Shown in pieces: positions 17,372 to 26,443 of a stretch of 64,000 nucleotides of DNA. Position 1 is the first letter of the stretch. The number at the start of each line of letters is the position of its first letter. The notes beneath the pieces are model-generated. The model searched no databases. It was not told the origin of the DNA and saw only the letters and a list, made by a program, of their open reading frames with translations. The translations under genes and the position numbers were made by a program. Origin of the DNA: Marinicrinis sediminis (GTDB lineage: Bacteria; Bacillota; Bacilli; Paenibacillales; KCTC-33676); NCBI RefSeq assembly GCF_042685085.1, contig NZ_JBHUMM010000002.1, forward strand, positions 62,001 to 126,000, in the 5' to 3' direction.

Positions 17372-18137
17372 ACGATTGTTTGACTTGTATATGAAGCATT
17401 CCCTGTTAAAGCGTCATTTCCATCGTTTGGAGGTCAAAGGAGACTTTTATGATGATGGAATCGGAGAACCGGACGGGAATGTTTCGGCAACGGTGTCCCC
17501 TCCCTCAGCCATGCAGCGCGATACATCAAAAGGAACGCTCTATATGATGAACCACAGTAGCTGGTGGGATGGCCTGATCGTCTACTATGCAGCAAGGCTG
17601 GCTTCCAGCCGTTCCCACTATATGATGATGGAAGAAGAACAGCTGCGAAAGTATGCTTTCTTCCGCAAGTTGGGGGCGTTCTCCATTAACAAATCAAATC
17701 CCAAATCGATGATGGCCTCGCTCAGGTACAGTCAGGAGCTGCTCGAACAGGGCGCGAGTGTGTGGCTGTTCCCACAAGGCGATATCTATCATCAGGAGGC
17801 CCGTCCACTGACGTTTTTCAGTGGAGCGGCCTATTTGGCGAAACAGGTCACTGAGGCTCCCGTAGTCCCGGTGACCCTTTATTATTCCCTGACCATGCAT
17901 CAGAAGAACGAGGCATCGTTGTGGCTCGGGGATGCGCTGCCAGCGGATTGGAAGCAGCTGGATCGGCGGGAATGGACGAAACGGATGGAGGTCCACATGG
18001 AGAAGCAGCTGGATGCCCATCGCAGCCTTGTTATCGCTCATGCGCGAGCAGACTCACGGCCGGGGTTCTATCCACTGTTCGGCAAACGTCCCGTGACCGG
18101 ACGACAGGCAACCGCCAAGCATAAGGCAGGTGGCTGA
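17340..18137 (+). CDS. PlsC-type acyltransferase of the carotenoid cluster
   Basis: This 265-residue protein has the lysophospholipid acyltransferase motif NHSSWWD (His72 to Asp77, the catalytic HX4D) and a second motif FPQGD around residue 146. In carotenoid clusters such enzymes probably attach a fatty acyl chain to the carotenoid glycoside, anchoring it in the membrane. ATG 17340 is chosen because GGAGG sits 7 nt upstream. The longer frame into the CruF-like gene lacks a ribosome binding site. It overlaps the preceding gene by 32 bp and ends 2 bp before the glycosyltransferase start. Confidence 0.83.
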   Translation: MLTANKQKWFERLFDLYMKHSLLKRHFHRLEVKGDFYDDGIGEPDGNVSATVSPPSAMQRDTSKGTLYMMNHSSWWDGLIVYYAARLASSRSHYMMMEEEQLRKYAFFRKLGAFSINKSNPKSMMASLRYSQELLEQGASVWLFPQGDIYHQEARPLTFFSGAAYLAKQVTEAPVVPVTLYYSLTMHQKNEASLWLGDALPADWKQLDRREWTKRMEVHMEKQLDAHRSLVIAHARADSRPGFYPLFGKRPVTGRQATAKHKAGG

Positions 18138-18139
18138 AT

Positions 18140-19291
18140 ATGTGGCTGACCTTTTTACTGCTCGGCACCATGCTCGTTCTCGGCATGCAGCTTGCTTTCG
18201 TTCTATGGAACCTGTTTGTTTTTCGCGGTCACAGACTGCCTCATCCCCGCATGCATTCCGATGAGTGGCACACCGATCCACCTCTCATATCGGTCTTGAT
18301 TCCGGCGCGTAATGAAGCGCGCAACATCGCCGCATGCATCCAGGCCGTGCAGCATCAGCATTACCGCAACATCGAGATCATCGTGCTGGATGACCAGTCC
18401 GAAGATCAGACTCCGGCCATTCTCGAACAGCTGAAGCGAGAGGAATCGCGGCTGCAAGTTCTGTCTGGCCGCCCTCGCCCTAGAGGATGGGCCGGGAAAG
18501 TATATGCCTGTCATCAGTTGAGCAAGCAAGCGCGGGGTCGCTATCTCCTGTTCCTGGACGCCGATGCCAGACTGGAGAACGATGCAGTAGCGCGGGCTCT
18601 GCTGGCAGCCGAGCAGCAACAAATCGGACTGATAACCGGATTTCCAAAGCAGGTCACACGGACATGGGCAGAGCGGCTTGTGGTCCCTTTCATGATGTTT
18701 TCCATCCTCTGTCACCTGCCACTAAAGCTCGTCAGAGGGAGTTCGGACCCGAAATTTGTTGCCGCACACGGCGGTTTTATGTTTTTTCACCGTGACGTGT
18801 ACGATCATATCGGTGGACATGAGGCCATCGCTTCTTCTCTAGTCGATGACATGGACTTGGCACGACGGGTGAAACAGGGTGGACATTCCGTGCTGCTGGC
18901 TGATCTGACCTCCATCTGCTCGATGCGCATGTATACGTCTTTTCATGAAGTATGGATGGGCTATCAGAAAAACATGTACCTCTTATTCGGCGGAAACAGC
19001 TTCCTGCTGGCTGCCATGATGATTGGCTACAGTTGGCTGTACGTACTGTCCCCGGTGGTCATGCTCTGCAGCCTCGCAACCGGTCACTGGCAAGCGGGCA
19101 TACTGGCCGCCCTTAATGTGCTGCTGGGTATTTTCATAAAAGCAATCATTGACAGGCGAAATAGCATTCCCTGGATCGTCTCCTGCTTCCTGCCTGTCTC
19201 TGTCGTGCTTGTCTGTGCCATCGGCTTGTCCTCCTGGCTCAAAGCCAAATCCGGAAAAGGCTATACGTGGAAAGGAAGGGTCTATCATTGA
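18140..19291 (+). CDS. GT2 family glycosyltransferase (CrtQ-like)
   Basis: This 383-residue membrane glycosyltransferase has an N-terminal helix at about 4-28, the GT-A core SVLIPARNEARNI, Asp84-Asp85, LDADARL (residues 139-145) and LVDDMDLARRV, then three to four C-terminal helices. This layout matches CrtQ-type 4,4'-diaponeurosporenoate glycosyltransferases of Firmicutes. It most likely transfers hexose from UDP-sugar to a carotenoid hydroxyl or carboxyl. It starts 2 bp after the acyltransferase stop, and its TGA overlaps the presumed TTG start of the next gene. Confidence 0.87.
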   Translation: MWLTFLLLGTMLVLGMQLAFVLWNLFVFRGHRLPHPRMHSDEWHTDPPLISVLIPARNEARNIAACIQAVQHQHYRNIEIIVLDDQSEDQTPAILEQLKREESRLQVLSGRPRPRGWAGKVYACHQLSKQARGRYLLFLDADARLENDAVARALLAAEQQQIGLITGFPKQVTRTWAERLVVPFMMFSILCHLPLKLVRGSSDPKFVAAHGGFMFFHRDVYDHIGGHEAIASSLVDDMDLARRVKQGGHSVLLADLTSICSMRMYTSFHEVWMGYQKNMYLLFGGNSFLLAAMMIGYSWLYVLSPVVMLCSLATGHWQAGILAALNVLLGIFIKAIIDRRNSIPWIVSCFLPVSVVLVCAIGLSSWLKAKSGKGYTWKGRVYH

Positions 19292-20811
19292 ATGGCGCAC
19301 ATCAATCGAGTAAATCAAACAGACAGATCATTGTAATCGGCGGCGGATTGGGTGGGCTGTCTGCCTCCATTCGCCTGGCGGCAGCAGGCTACCAGGTCAC
19401 CGTGCTAGAAAAGGAAGCGCAGCTTGGTGGCAAACTGCAGCGGGTTTATGAGGGTGCTTATGTCTTTGACCGTGGACCCAGCACCATCACCATGCTGAAT
19501 GCCTTTCAACAAGTGTTCGAACAGGCCGGCAGACGGATCGAAGACTATGTGGCATTTGTTCCTCTCTCCCCGCTCGCCCGCAACCGGTTTGCAGATGGGC
19601 ACCAGGTAGATCTGGTGTCAGATACTGACCGCATGCAAGAGCAGATCGCAGCGTATTCAGCAGAGGACGCCGCCCGGTATCCTGCTTTCCAGAGCAAGGC
19701 CAGGGACATGCTCGATATTTCCGGCAAACAGTTTCTCCATACGCTGATGCTCAGCTGGAAGGACAAGCTGCGTCCGTCCCTGCTGCGCGCCTTTGCCTCC
19801 ATTCATCCGTTGAAGACCTATCAGTCATTGCTGGGCGAACACTTCTCACACCCGAATACGCTGGCCATGCTGGGCCGCTATGCAACCTATACCGGGTCTT
19901 CCCCCTTCCAAACTCCTGCTGTCTTTGCCATGCTTCCGGCGCTGGAGACTGATGGCGGCATCTACGGAGTGAAAGGTGGGACTTATGCGATTGTGCAAGC
20001 TTTTACTAGACTGGCACAGGAATTGGGCGTTGTCATCCATACCCGTACAGAAGCGCATCAGATTCGGATTCAGAACCAGCAGGCAACAGGCGTAGAAACG
20101 AGCGCCGGCTTCTTTCCTGCCGATCAGATCATTTGCAACGGAGATCTCTTGACCAGCTATGCACGATTGCTTGCTCCGGAGCATCGACCGAGCATGCCGG
20201 ACCGGAAGCTGAAGACCTATGAGCCTTCCTTGTCCGGATTTGTCATTTTGGCCGGTCTCCCGCGTGTGTATCCGCAATTGTTGCATCACAATGTGTTTTT
20301 TCCGGCTGATTATCCGCAGGAATTCGTCGATTTGTTTGAAACGCGCACGCCCGTGCAGGACCCGGCGATCTATGTATGCCGGAATGAAACTTTCCAGGAT
20401 GAGCCACCAGACTCGCCATATGGTGCGCAGAGTCGCTTGTTCATTCTCGTCAATGCACCGGCCCTGCGTTCTCCGTCCTCGATTCACTGGGACTCCCTTC
20501 GTGAATCATATGCAGGCATGATCCTGGAGAAACTAGCCCATTATGGGTTGCAGGGCATCACAGACAGCGAAGTACGCATCACCTATACCCCGGAACAGCT
20601 GGCACAAGACACCTATGCACATCTGGGTTCGATTTACGGTATCTCCTCCAATGGCGCCAGGCAGGCTTTTTTCCGACCGGCAAACCGCTCCAGAGACATC
20701 TCGAACATCTGGTTTGCTGGAGGGACTACCCATCCTGGCGGCGGCACACCGATTGTCACGCTGTCCGGACAGCTTGTGGCTGAGCGCATGATTCAACTAG
20801 ACAAAGGATAA
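19288..20811 (+). CDS. CrtI/CrtN-family carotenoid oxidoreductase (third paralogue)
   Basis: This 507-residue FAD enzyme has GxGxxG at residues 18-23 (GGGLGG), FDRGPSTITMLNAF, LSGFVILAGLPRVYPQL and the C-terminal GGTTHPGGGTPIV. The central segment with HHNVFFPADYPQEF resembles the CrtP/CrtNb or CrtD-like branch, which oxidises a terminal methyl group or adds a 3,4 double bond beside a hydroxyl. TTG 19288 has AAGGAAGGG about 8 nt upstream and overlaps the previous stop as TTGA. The alternative GTG 19267 would add seven residues. The gene lies directly upstream of the IPP isomerase gene. Confidence 0.85.
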   Translation: MNGAHQSSKSNRQIIVIGGGLGGLSASIRLAAAGYQVTVLEKEAQLGGKLQRVYEGAYVFDRGPSTITMLNAFQQVFEQAGRRIEDYVAFVPLSPLARNRFADGHQVDLVSDTDRMQEQIAAYSAEDAARYPAFQSKARDMLDISGKQFLHTLMLSWKDKLRPSLLRAFASIHPLKTYQSLLGEHFSHPNTLAMLGRYATYTGSSPFQTPAVFAMLPALETDGGIYGVKGGTYAIVQAFTRLAQELGVVIHTRTEAHQIRIQNQQATGVETSAGFFPADQIICNGDLLTSYARLLAPEHRPSMPDRKLKTYEPSLSGFVILAGLPRVYPQLLHHNVFFPADYPQEFVDLFETRTPVQDPAIYVCRNETFQDEPPDSPYGAQSRLFILVNAPALRSPSSIHWDSLRESYAGMILEKLAHYGLQGITDSEVRITYTPEQLAQDTYAHLGSIYGISSNGARQAFFRPANRSRDISNIWFAGGTTHPGGGTPIVTLSGQLVAERMIQLDKG

Positions 20812-20842
20812 CTTCGTATATTCATACAAAGCAGGTGAGTAA

Positions 20843-21889
20843 ATGACGTCCATTTCAAAACGCAAGCAAGATCATATCCAAATTTGTTTGGAAGAAGAAG
20901 TAGAAGGGCTGAACCAGACAAACGGCTTCGACCAATACCACTTTCAGCATGAAGCGTTGCCGGAGATCCATTTTCACGCGATCTCCACCCGTAGCAGCTT
21001 TCTCGGGAAAGCACTAAAGGTGCCCTATCTGGTCAGTTCCATGACAGGTGGAACGGATGAGGCTACGCGGATCAACCGCAAGCTGGCGAAGGCCGCTCAG
21101 GAGAGAGGATGGGCATTTGGGGTCGGCTCCGTCCGTGCCGCCATTGAACACCCGGAACTGATGGACAGCTTTCGAGTAAGGGATGTCGCACCGGATGTGC
21201 CGATCTTGACCAATCTGGGTGCGGTTCAGCTCAACGAAGGATACGGCGTAGAAGCTTGTCAGCAAGCGGTTGAAGCGATAGAAGCCGACGGACTCGTCCT
21301 CCATCTGAACAGCCTGCAGGAAATTTTTCAGCCAGAAGGAGATGTCAATTTCGAAGGACTGTTATCCAAGATCGAGCAGCTCTGCCGAGCCCTTCCTTTT
21401 CCGGTCGGAGTTAAAGAAGTAGGCTTCGGCATTAACGGTAAACTGGCACAAAAGCTGATAGAGGCGGGGGTTGCCTTTGTTGATGTCGCCGGAGCTGGCG
21501 GAACTTCGTGGATTCAGGTAGAAAAATATCGTCTGCAGGACCCGGTCAGACGAGCAGCCGCCCAGACGTTCGCAGAGTGGGGAATCCCAACCGCCGTATG
21601 TCTGGAGCAAATGCGATCATACGCCCCACATGCGGTACGGATTGCAAGCGGTGGCATGAAAAATGGGCTCGATGCAGCCAAGGCCATGGCGCTGGGCGGT
21701 CATCTGGTCGGATTTGGACGTACGCTGCTGCCAGCCGCCGTGGAAGGCGAGGAACCGTTGCACCTGCTGATGCAGCAACTGGAATTCGAGTTGCGGGCGG
21801 CCATGTTTGGCGTGGGATGTGCCGATCTGGATGCACTGGGATCTACGGACGCCCTGCATCAGGTTGATCGTACGCCGCCAATGCGTTGA
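20843..21889 (+). CDS. fni: type 2 isopentenyl-diphosphate delta-isomerase
   Basis: This 348-residue FMN- and NAD(P)H-dependent TIM-barrel enzyme interconverts IPP and DMAPP, balancing precursors for prenyl diphosphates. Recognisable segments are the N-terminal RKQDHI, VSSMTGGT, LHLNSLQE, the FMN-phosphate region VDVAGAGGTSW and IASGGMKNGLDAAKAMALGG. It is the last gene of the carotenoid operon, 31 bp after the third desaturase, with AGGTGAG before ATG 20843. Its 3' end overlaps the convergent penicillin-binding protein gene by 47 bp, leaving no room for a separate terminator. Confidence 0.93.
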   Translation: MTSISKRKQDHIQICLEEEVEGLNQTNGFDQYHFQHEALPEIHFHAISTRSSFLGKALKVPYLVSSMTGGTDEATRINRKLAKAAQERGWAFGVGSVRAAIEHPELMDSFRVRDVAPDVPILTNLGAVQLNEGYGVEACQQAVEAIEADGLVLHLNSLQEIFQPEGDVNFEGLLSKIEQLCRALPFPVGVKEVGFGINGKLAQKLIEAGVAFVDVAGAGGTSWIQVEKYRLQDPVRRAAAQTFAEWGIPTAVCLEQMRSYAPHAVRIASGGMKNGLDAAKAMALGGHLVGFGRTLLPAAVEGEEPLHLLMQQLEFELRAAMFGVGCADLDALGSTDALHQVDRTPPMR

Positions 21890-23612
21890 ACAATTGACCA
21901 AACAACGCGGTCCCGTGATGGGTCAAATTGGACTGTTCGTCGCGTACCACCACAGCCAGCGCATACCGGGGGCGAGGAACGGGGCCGTATCCGATGAACC
22001 ATTCATGGCTCCCTTGCTCACCGTTTGTCCCGAGCTCGGCTGTACCTGATTTACCTGCCAATGCCCAGTCAGCGTGACGAAGGCTTTTGCCCGTCCCTTG
22101 CTCCACCACTGCTGTCATCCAGCGCGTCAGGATGCGGGTCGTTTTCGCTGACAGACCCGAATCAGCCAGTTTGACTTTCTCGATTTTGCGCTTCACCGTT
22201 TCATTCCGAAACTGCACGGAAGTGACGGCCCTCGGTTTCATCACCTTTCCTTCATTCAGAAGGGTCACAATCCAGTTCGCTGCCTGTAAAGGACTGATTC
22301 GAACATTTCGCTGACCAATCGCAGCCTGCGCGAGCTCACCCCCGTCTATCTGTCCCGATGAGACCGGGGATAGAAAGATGCGCCCCTTCTCCTCTTCGGG
22401 AAGCATACCATATGGGGTCAATAACCCGAGATGCTCACTCCATGCCTGAAGCTCTTCTGCCTGTATCCGCTCTGCTATTCGGGCAAAGGCCACATTGCAG
22501 GACTGGGCAAAAGCCTCCTGGGCCGTGATCTTCCCATGACCCTCTTTTTTCCAGCACATCAGTCCGTATTTTCCGTAATGCCCCCTGCATTCAAATTGTT
22601 CCTTCGGATGCAATAACCCGTGTTCCAGCGCATAGGCCGCGATAACCGTTTTGAAGATCGACCCGGGAACGAGGGCTTTGACTGCATAATTCGTCATCGC
22701 CGTCTTGTCCGGAAACGCGGCATATGGATCGAGCATTGGTCTGCTGACCATCGCCCGTACCTCGCCATGTTGCACATCCAGCAACACGGCCGCCCCTACC
22801 TCCAGCTGATGCCTTTTCATATAGTCATCCATGGTCTGTTCCAGTTTATACTGAAGGGCACTATCCAGTGTAAGCATCACTCGCAGCGGATACAGCTCAT
22901 GTGCCGCTCCCACCATGCGGCTGCCCAGCCCTGCCAGAGGTCTCTGCTGCCCATCCTGGTAATGAACGAGAGCGTGACTGCCTACCCCAATCATCTCTTC
23001 ATTCCATTGCAGTTCCAGTCCAGACACCCCGATTTGACTGTTCCGTGTCAATCTCCCCTGTTCCAGTTCCAGCGTATACCGCTTGTCAATCCGCTCCGGA
23101 TACTGCGCCATTCGACCGATGAGATGACTGGCCAGGTAAGGGGATATATACCGCTGCGTATACGAAACCACCTCCATGCCTGGCATTGCCGCTGCATCGA
23201 GTGACTGGATCTGCGTCTCCGTCAAGGCAAGCGTATCCCGCCTAAAAGGTGATGCCGGCCACAAAAACGGCTCCTGCTCCGCCTCCAGCTGCTGTTGAAT
23301 AGATGAAGCGGACTGCCTGACAATCGGGGACAGAAAGGAAGCCACATGTTCAGGTGAATGAATCATCGCCGGGAAAATCGCCAGCCCCTGTTGACGTTTC
23401 CCGGTCAAAGGTATGCCGTGTCGATCAACAAAATGGGCCCTCCCTTCATCCAGGACGAGTCGCTGCTGTCTCTGCATCACGGATCGTGCAATCAGATTCT
23501 TGCCCCCATATTGCTCCGCCCGCCATTGTATCCATCCCAGGCGGAGATCACAGACTAGGAGCATGAGCATGAGCAGAACCAGCAATCCAAATATACGATG
23601 TTTCTTGATCAT
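21843..23612 (-). CDS. class B penicillin-binding protein (PBP4b/PbpI-like)
   Basis: This 589-residue protein has an N-terminal membrane anchor at residues 5-25, a dimerisation/pedestal region and a transpeptidase domain. The domain has PGSIFK (SxxK Ser near 317), SCN (SxN) and GKSGTAE (KSG near 520). Such enzymes cross-link peptidoglycan stems on the outer face. Size and architecture resemble B. subtilis PBP4b (PbpI), a sporulation-associated enzyme, but sporulation control is not visible here. AAAGGGGG lies about 8 nt before ATG 23612. It is transcribed toward and into the 3' end of the IPP isomerase gene. Confidence 0.9.
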   Translation of the reverse strand: MIKKHRIFGLLVLLMLMLLVCDLRLGWIQWRAEQYGGKNLIARSVMQRQQRLVLDEGRAHFVDRHGIPLTGKRQQGLAIFPAMIHSPEHVASFLSPIVRQSASSIQQQLEAEQEPFLWPASPFRRDTLALTETQIQSLDAAAMPGMEVVSYTQRYISPYLASHLIGRMAQYPERIDKRYTLELEQGRLTRNSQIGVSGLELQWNEEMIGVGSHALVHYQDGQQRPLAGLGSRMVGAAHELYPLRVMLTLDSALQYKLEQTMDDYMKRHQLEVGAAVLLDVQHGEVRAMVSRPMLDPYAAFPDKTAMTNYAVKALVPGSIFKTVIAAYALEHGLLHPKEQFECRGHYGKYGLMCWKKEGHGKITAQEAFAQSCNVAFARIAERIQAEELQAWSEHLGLLTPYGMLPEEEKGRIFLSPVSSGQIDGGELAQAAIGQRNVRISPLQAANWIVTLLNEGKVMKPRAVTSVQFRNETVKRKIEKVKLADSGLSAKTTRILTRWMTAVVEQGTGKSLRHADWALAGKSGTAELGTNGEQGSHEWFIGYGPVPRPRYALAVVVRDEQSNLTHHGTALFGQLFNALAAYDQPDAGRP

Positions 23613-23840
23613 GACATGACCCCCTTTCTTTCAAGCCTCGCTTGGACTCGCTTGTTCTTACTTGGAACTGCTTGCCTCCCAAGCTATGCGAGCCAGCCCC
23701 TCGTAATTTACAAGCAGTGCAATTCACGCAAGACTGGCAGATCATGCAAGTTACCGAGACGGCGTATAGATTCATCGGAAGCTAGTATGCGCAGATATGG
23801 AAATTTTATGAAATCTCATATTCGGAACGATTTGAACAGA

Positions 23841-23873
23841 AAAAGATCCCGATTGCAGATGCAACCAGGATCT
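23841..23873 (-). terminator. terminator of the galactose operon
   Basis: GATCC...TTGCA (23845-23856) pairs with TGCAA...GGATC (23860-23872), with two small internal mismatches. Read leftward it ends in a T-run. It lies 10 bp after the last gal-operon stop. Confidence 0.8.
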
Positions 23874-23882
23874 AGACGGCTA

Positions 23883-24830
23883 TCATTGAAATTTCGTTTT
23901 CAATTGTTCAGCTAATTCAATCGGGTCCGTCAAGGCCAGCGAACTCAGCTCATCTGATGAGCCCAATCGCCATTTCTCAGTATGCGAGATCCGTTGTTGG
24001 GGAGCAAGTTTTCTAAGTGGGCTTAACGATTCCAGCTCCAGAAAATCTCGGTTCGTATACAGCTCAAAATTCACATTGTCATCCGGATAGGTTTCCCCTT
24101 CTTCAAACGGAATCTCCTTGATAAAAACCTGGTCCTTCCACACATAGGCAGCCCAGCCCTCCGTATGGTTCAGACCGATCTTGAAGGGATCGCCCTGCAG
24201 ATCCTGACGAACCGCGAGATAGGCTTCTCCCCACGTTACCCGGGCATCCCCCAGATTCGTATACGGCCATACCACCAGGCGACGCGTAGGGAGATAATCA
24301 TCATAACGCTTCGGCTGCGGGATAACAGCCACACCTCCAGGTGCCAGCATCGTCAGCGACCAGGCCGCCAATTCAACCTCCCACACGCCCTGATTTTCAA
24401 CGCTATGGTGTACAAGCACCTCCGACCCCTGCAGGGAAATCTGGATTTTCTTTTGCACCTGATTGCCTTCTTCAACAGGAGGAATAAAGCAGTAGCGGTG
24501 ATCGCGCTGCTCCCATCTTACAGGCTGATCGTCGGGGTAATAGGTTCTCGGATAAATTTCCGGACTCGTCCACAGGCGGTGTCCTCCATACATTTTGAAA
24601 TCTCGGCCGCCATAAATGGCAAAGGCATCTCCGCTCTTCAAGTACCGATGGTCAGGGTCCTGAAACAGCATATTCGCTCTGTTCAACAGCGAGACATGAA
24701 GAATTCGAGGACCGAACGAGAGGGACACCCAAAGCTCCAGTTCCTCATTATAGATTCGTAGACAGGATTGCCATACTTCATGCTGAAATACCTCATGTTT
24801 CACTTCATGCTTCACTTCATTCACCTGCAT
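23883..24830 (-). CDS. uncharacterised protein of the gal operon, mutarotase-like
   Basis: This 315-residue soluble protein is encoded last in the galK-galE-galT operon, 23 bp after galT. It is rich in predicted beta strands and has segments such as RLWTSPEIYPRTYYPDDQP, HHSVENQGVWEVELAAWSLTML and NFELYTNRDFLELESLSPL. These resemble galactose-mutarotase-fold proteins of the DUF4380 kind. A mutarotase or related carbohydrate-binding role fits the operon but is an inference, since I see no proven aldose 1-epimerase active-site pair. The N-terminus holds a short tandem repeat (VKHEVKHEVFQHEV). AAAGGATGA precedes ATG 24830. Confidence 0.7.
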   Translation of the reverse strand: MQVNEVKHEVKHEVFQHEVWQSCLRIYNEELELWVSLSFGPRILHVSLLNRANMLFQDPDHRYLKSGDAFAIYGGRDFKMYGGHRLWTSPEIYPRTYYPDDQPVRWEQRDHRYCFIPPVEEGNQVQKKIQISLQGSEVLVHHSVENQGVWEVELAAWSLTMLAPGGVAVIPQPKRYDDYLPTRRLVVWPYTNLGDARVTWGEAYLAVRQDLQGDPFKIGLNHTEGWAAYVWKDQVFIKEIPFEEGETYPDDNVNFELYTNRDFLELESLSPLRKLAPQQRISHTEKWRLGSSDELSSLALTDPIELAEQLKTKFQ

Positions 24831-24853
24831 TCATCCTTTCTGAAGCCTGTTTC

Positions 24854-26443
24854 CTATTTACGCTGCCAGCCGGACTGAATCATAAACTGGTCAAACCCTG
24901 CCCGTCCTGATTCCGTTTGCTTGAACACGCCGGCATCAGCTAATACGCGGGAAAATTTCTCACCGACCTGTTCGTGCAGCCACGTCTCCCCTTCAGCTTC
25001 TGTCAGGCTATCTGGTCTTACATCTGCCTCCATCATCTCCGCTATCCATGTACGATGCTTGTGCAAGGGAGAATCGGCTGCCAATTCGCTTAACGCATCC
25101 TCACCTTTTATGATTCGCTCGATAGCAGATAATTCCTCCTGCAATCGCCCAGGCAATATGGCCAGCCCCATTACTTCGATGAGACCGATATTTTCTTTCT
25201 TAATGTGATGCAAAGGCCGGTGTGGATGAAAGATTCCCTCCGGATGCTCCTCATTCGTGCGGTTGTTTCTGAGCACGAGATCCATGACATAGTTCTCACC
25301 GTTTCGTCTGACGATCGGGGTAATCGAATTGTGCGGAATGCGCTCTCCAGCTTGTTCGCTATAAGCCTGAATCTCATGCTCTGCATCCGAATACCCTTTC
25401 CAGGCTGCCAGCAGCGCTTCAGCGGCCCTTGCCACTTCCTCCTTGCATCGGCCAGTCAATCGCACGACAGACATCGGCCATGCCACAATCGATGCTCGTA
25501 CATTCGTTTCTTCTATACTCTGATAGCTGTATATATCTTTCGCATCTTCAATCGGAAACCGATGCTTCCCTGCCTGAAAATGATCATGCGACAGGATGGA
25601 ACCACCCACGATTGGAAGATCGGCGTTCGAACCGATGAAATAGTGCGGCATCTGTTCCGTGAAATCCAGCAATCTTCGGAATGTCTGCCCCGTGATCTGC
25701 ATCGGGACATGCTCTTCCCGGAAGACGATGCTATGTTCCTCGTAATAGAGATAAGGAGAATATTGAAAGTACCAGTTCTCCTCATTCAGTTGAAAAGGAA
25801 GAATGCGCAGGTTCTGTCTGGCCGGGTGATCCACTCGCCCTGCATATCCGACATTTTCCTTGCAAAGCACGCATTGCGGATAATGGACAGTTTTCGCCTG
25901 TCTGAGTTTGGCGATTTCCTTCGGGTCCTTTTCCGGTTTGGACAGGTTGACCGTGATTTGCAGGTTGCCATACTCCGTCTGGTGCTCCCAGTACAAGTTT
26001 TTGCGAATGCGATCCATGCGAATGTAATTGGCATGCTGGCTCAACTTGTAAAAATCGGTGGTAGCACGCTCGATGCCGTGTTCCCTGCGAATGTGCTGGA
26101 AGCGATGCTCCACGGCTGATGGTCGGGGCATAACAAGCCCCATGATGCGGGCATCGAACAAATCTCGCTCAGTCACCGTATTGTCCGGGATCAGTCCTCG
26201 TTCAGCCGCCATATCAATGAGCGGGGTCAAGATATCTGTGAGCGGCAACGGCTGCATGTGTGCATGCTGCATCGGCTGTATCTGCTTTGCGGCAGGCGCC
26301 TCTAACTGGAACAGATCAAGCAAGCCGTTCCTCGTGTAGGTGGTGTCCATCGGTTCCATCATGCCATGAGCCAGCGCATAGTGTAGCAGGGCTTCTATCC
26401 ATTCCTCTGCCGTCTTGCCGTTCCAGTTCGTCTGTTCCGTCAT
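24854..26443 (-). CDS. galT: galactose-1-phosphate uridylyltransferase (type 2)
   Basis: This 529-residue enzyme belongs to the longer Gram-positive GalT class, which transfers UMP from UDP-glucose to galactose-1-phosphate in the Leloir pathway. Characteristic segments are the N-terminal MDTTYTRNGLLDLF region, LCKENVGYAGRVDHPARQNLR, GGSILSHDHFQAGKH with its His residues, and PHNSITPIVRRNG. ATG 26443 overlaps the galE stop as ATGA, so the genes are translationally coupled. The order galK-galE-galT under one upstream promoter is common in Paenibacillus and Lactobacillus. Confidence 0.93.
   Translation of the reverse strand: MTEQTNWNGKTAEEWIEALLHYALAHGMMEPMDTTYTRNGLLDLFQLEAPAAKQIQPMQHAHMQPLPLTDILTPLIDMAAERGLIPDNTVTERDLFDARIMGLVMPRPSAVEHRFQHIRREHGIERATTDFYKLSQHANYIRMDRIRKNLYWEHQTEYGNLQITVNLSKPEKDPKEIAKLRQAKTVHYPQCVLCKENVGYAGRVDHPARQNLRILPFQLNEENWYFQYSPYLYYEEHSIVFREEHVPMQITGQTFRRLLDFTEQMPHYFIGSNADLPIVGGSILSHDHFQAGKHRFPIEDAKDIYSYQSIEETNVRASIVAWPMSVVRLTGRCKEEVARAAEALLAAWKGYSDAEHEIQAYSEQAGERIPHNSITPIVRRNGENYVMDLVLRNNRTNEEHPEGIFHPHRPLHHIKKENIGLIEVMGLAILPGRLQEELSAIERIIKGEDALSELAADSPLHKHRTWIAEMMEADVRPDSLTEAEGETWLHEQVGEKFSRVLADAGVFKQTESGRAGFDQFMIQSGWQRK

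Noticed and set aside
20808..20820. ATAACTTCGTATA, identical to one 13-bp arm of a loxP site
   Set aside because: The second inverted arm and the usual spacer are absent, and it straddles the stop codon of the third desaturase. A chance match is likelier than a Cre-type site.
23613..23840. Cluster of CTTG-rich repeats upstream of the penicillin-binding protein gene
   Set aside because: Spacing is irregular and units differ, so no defined repeat or array can be supported.
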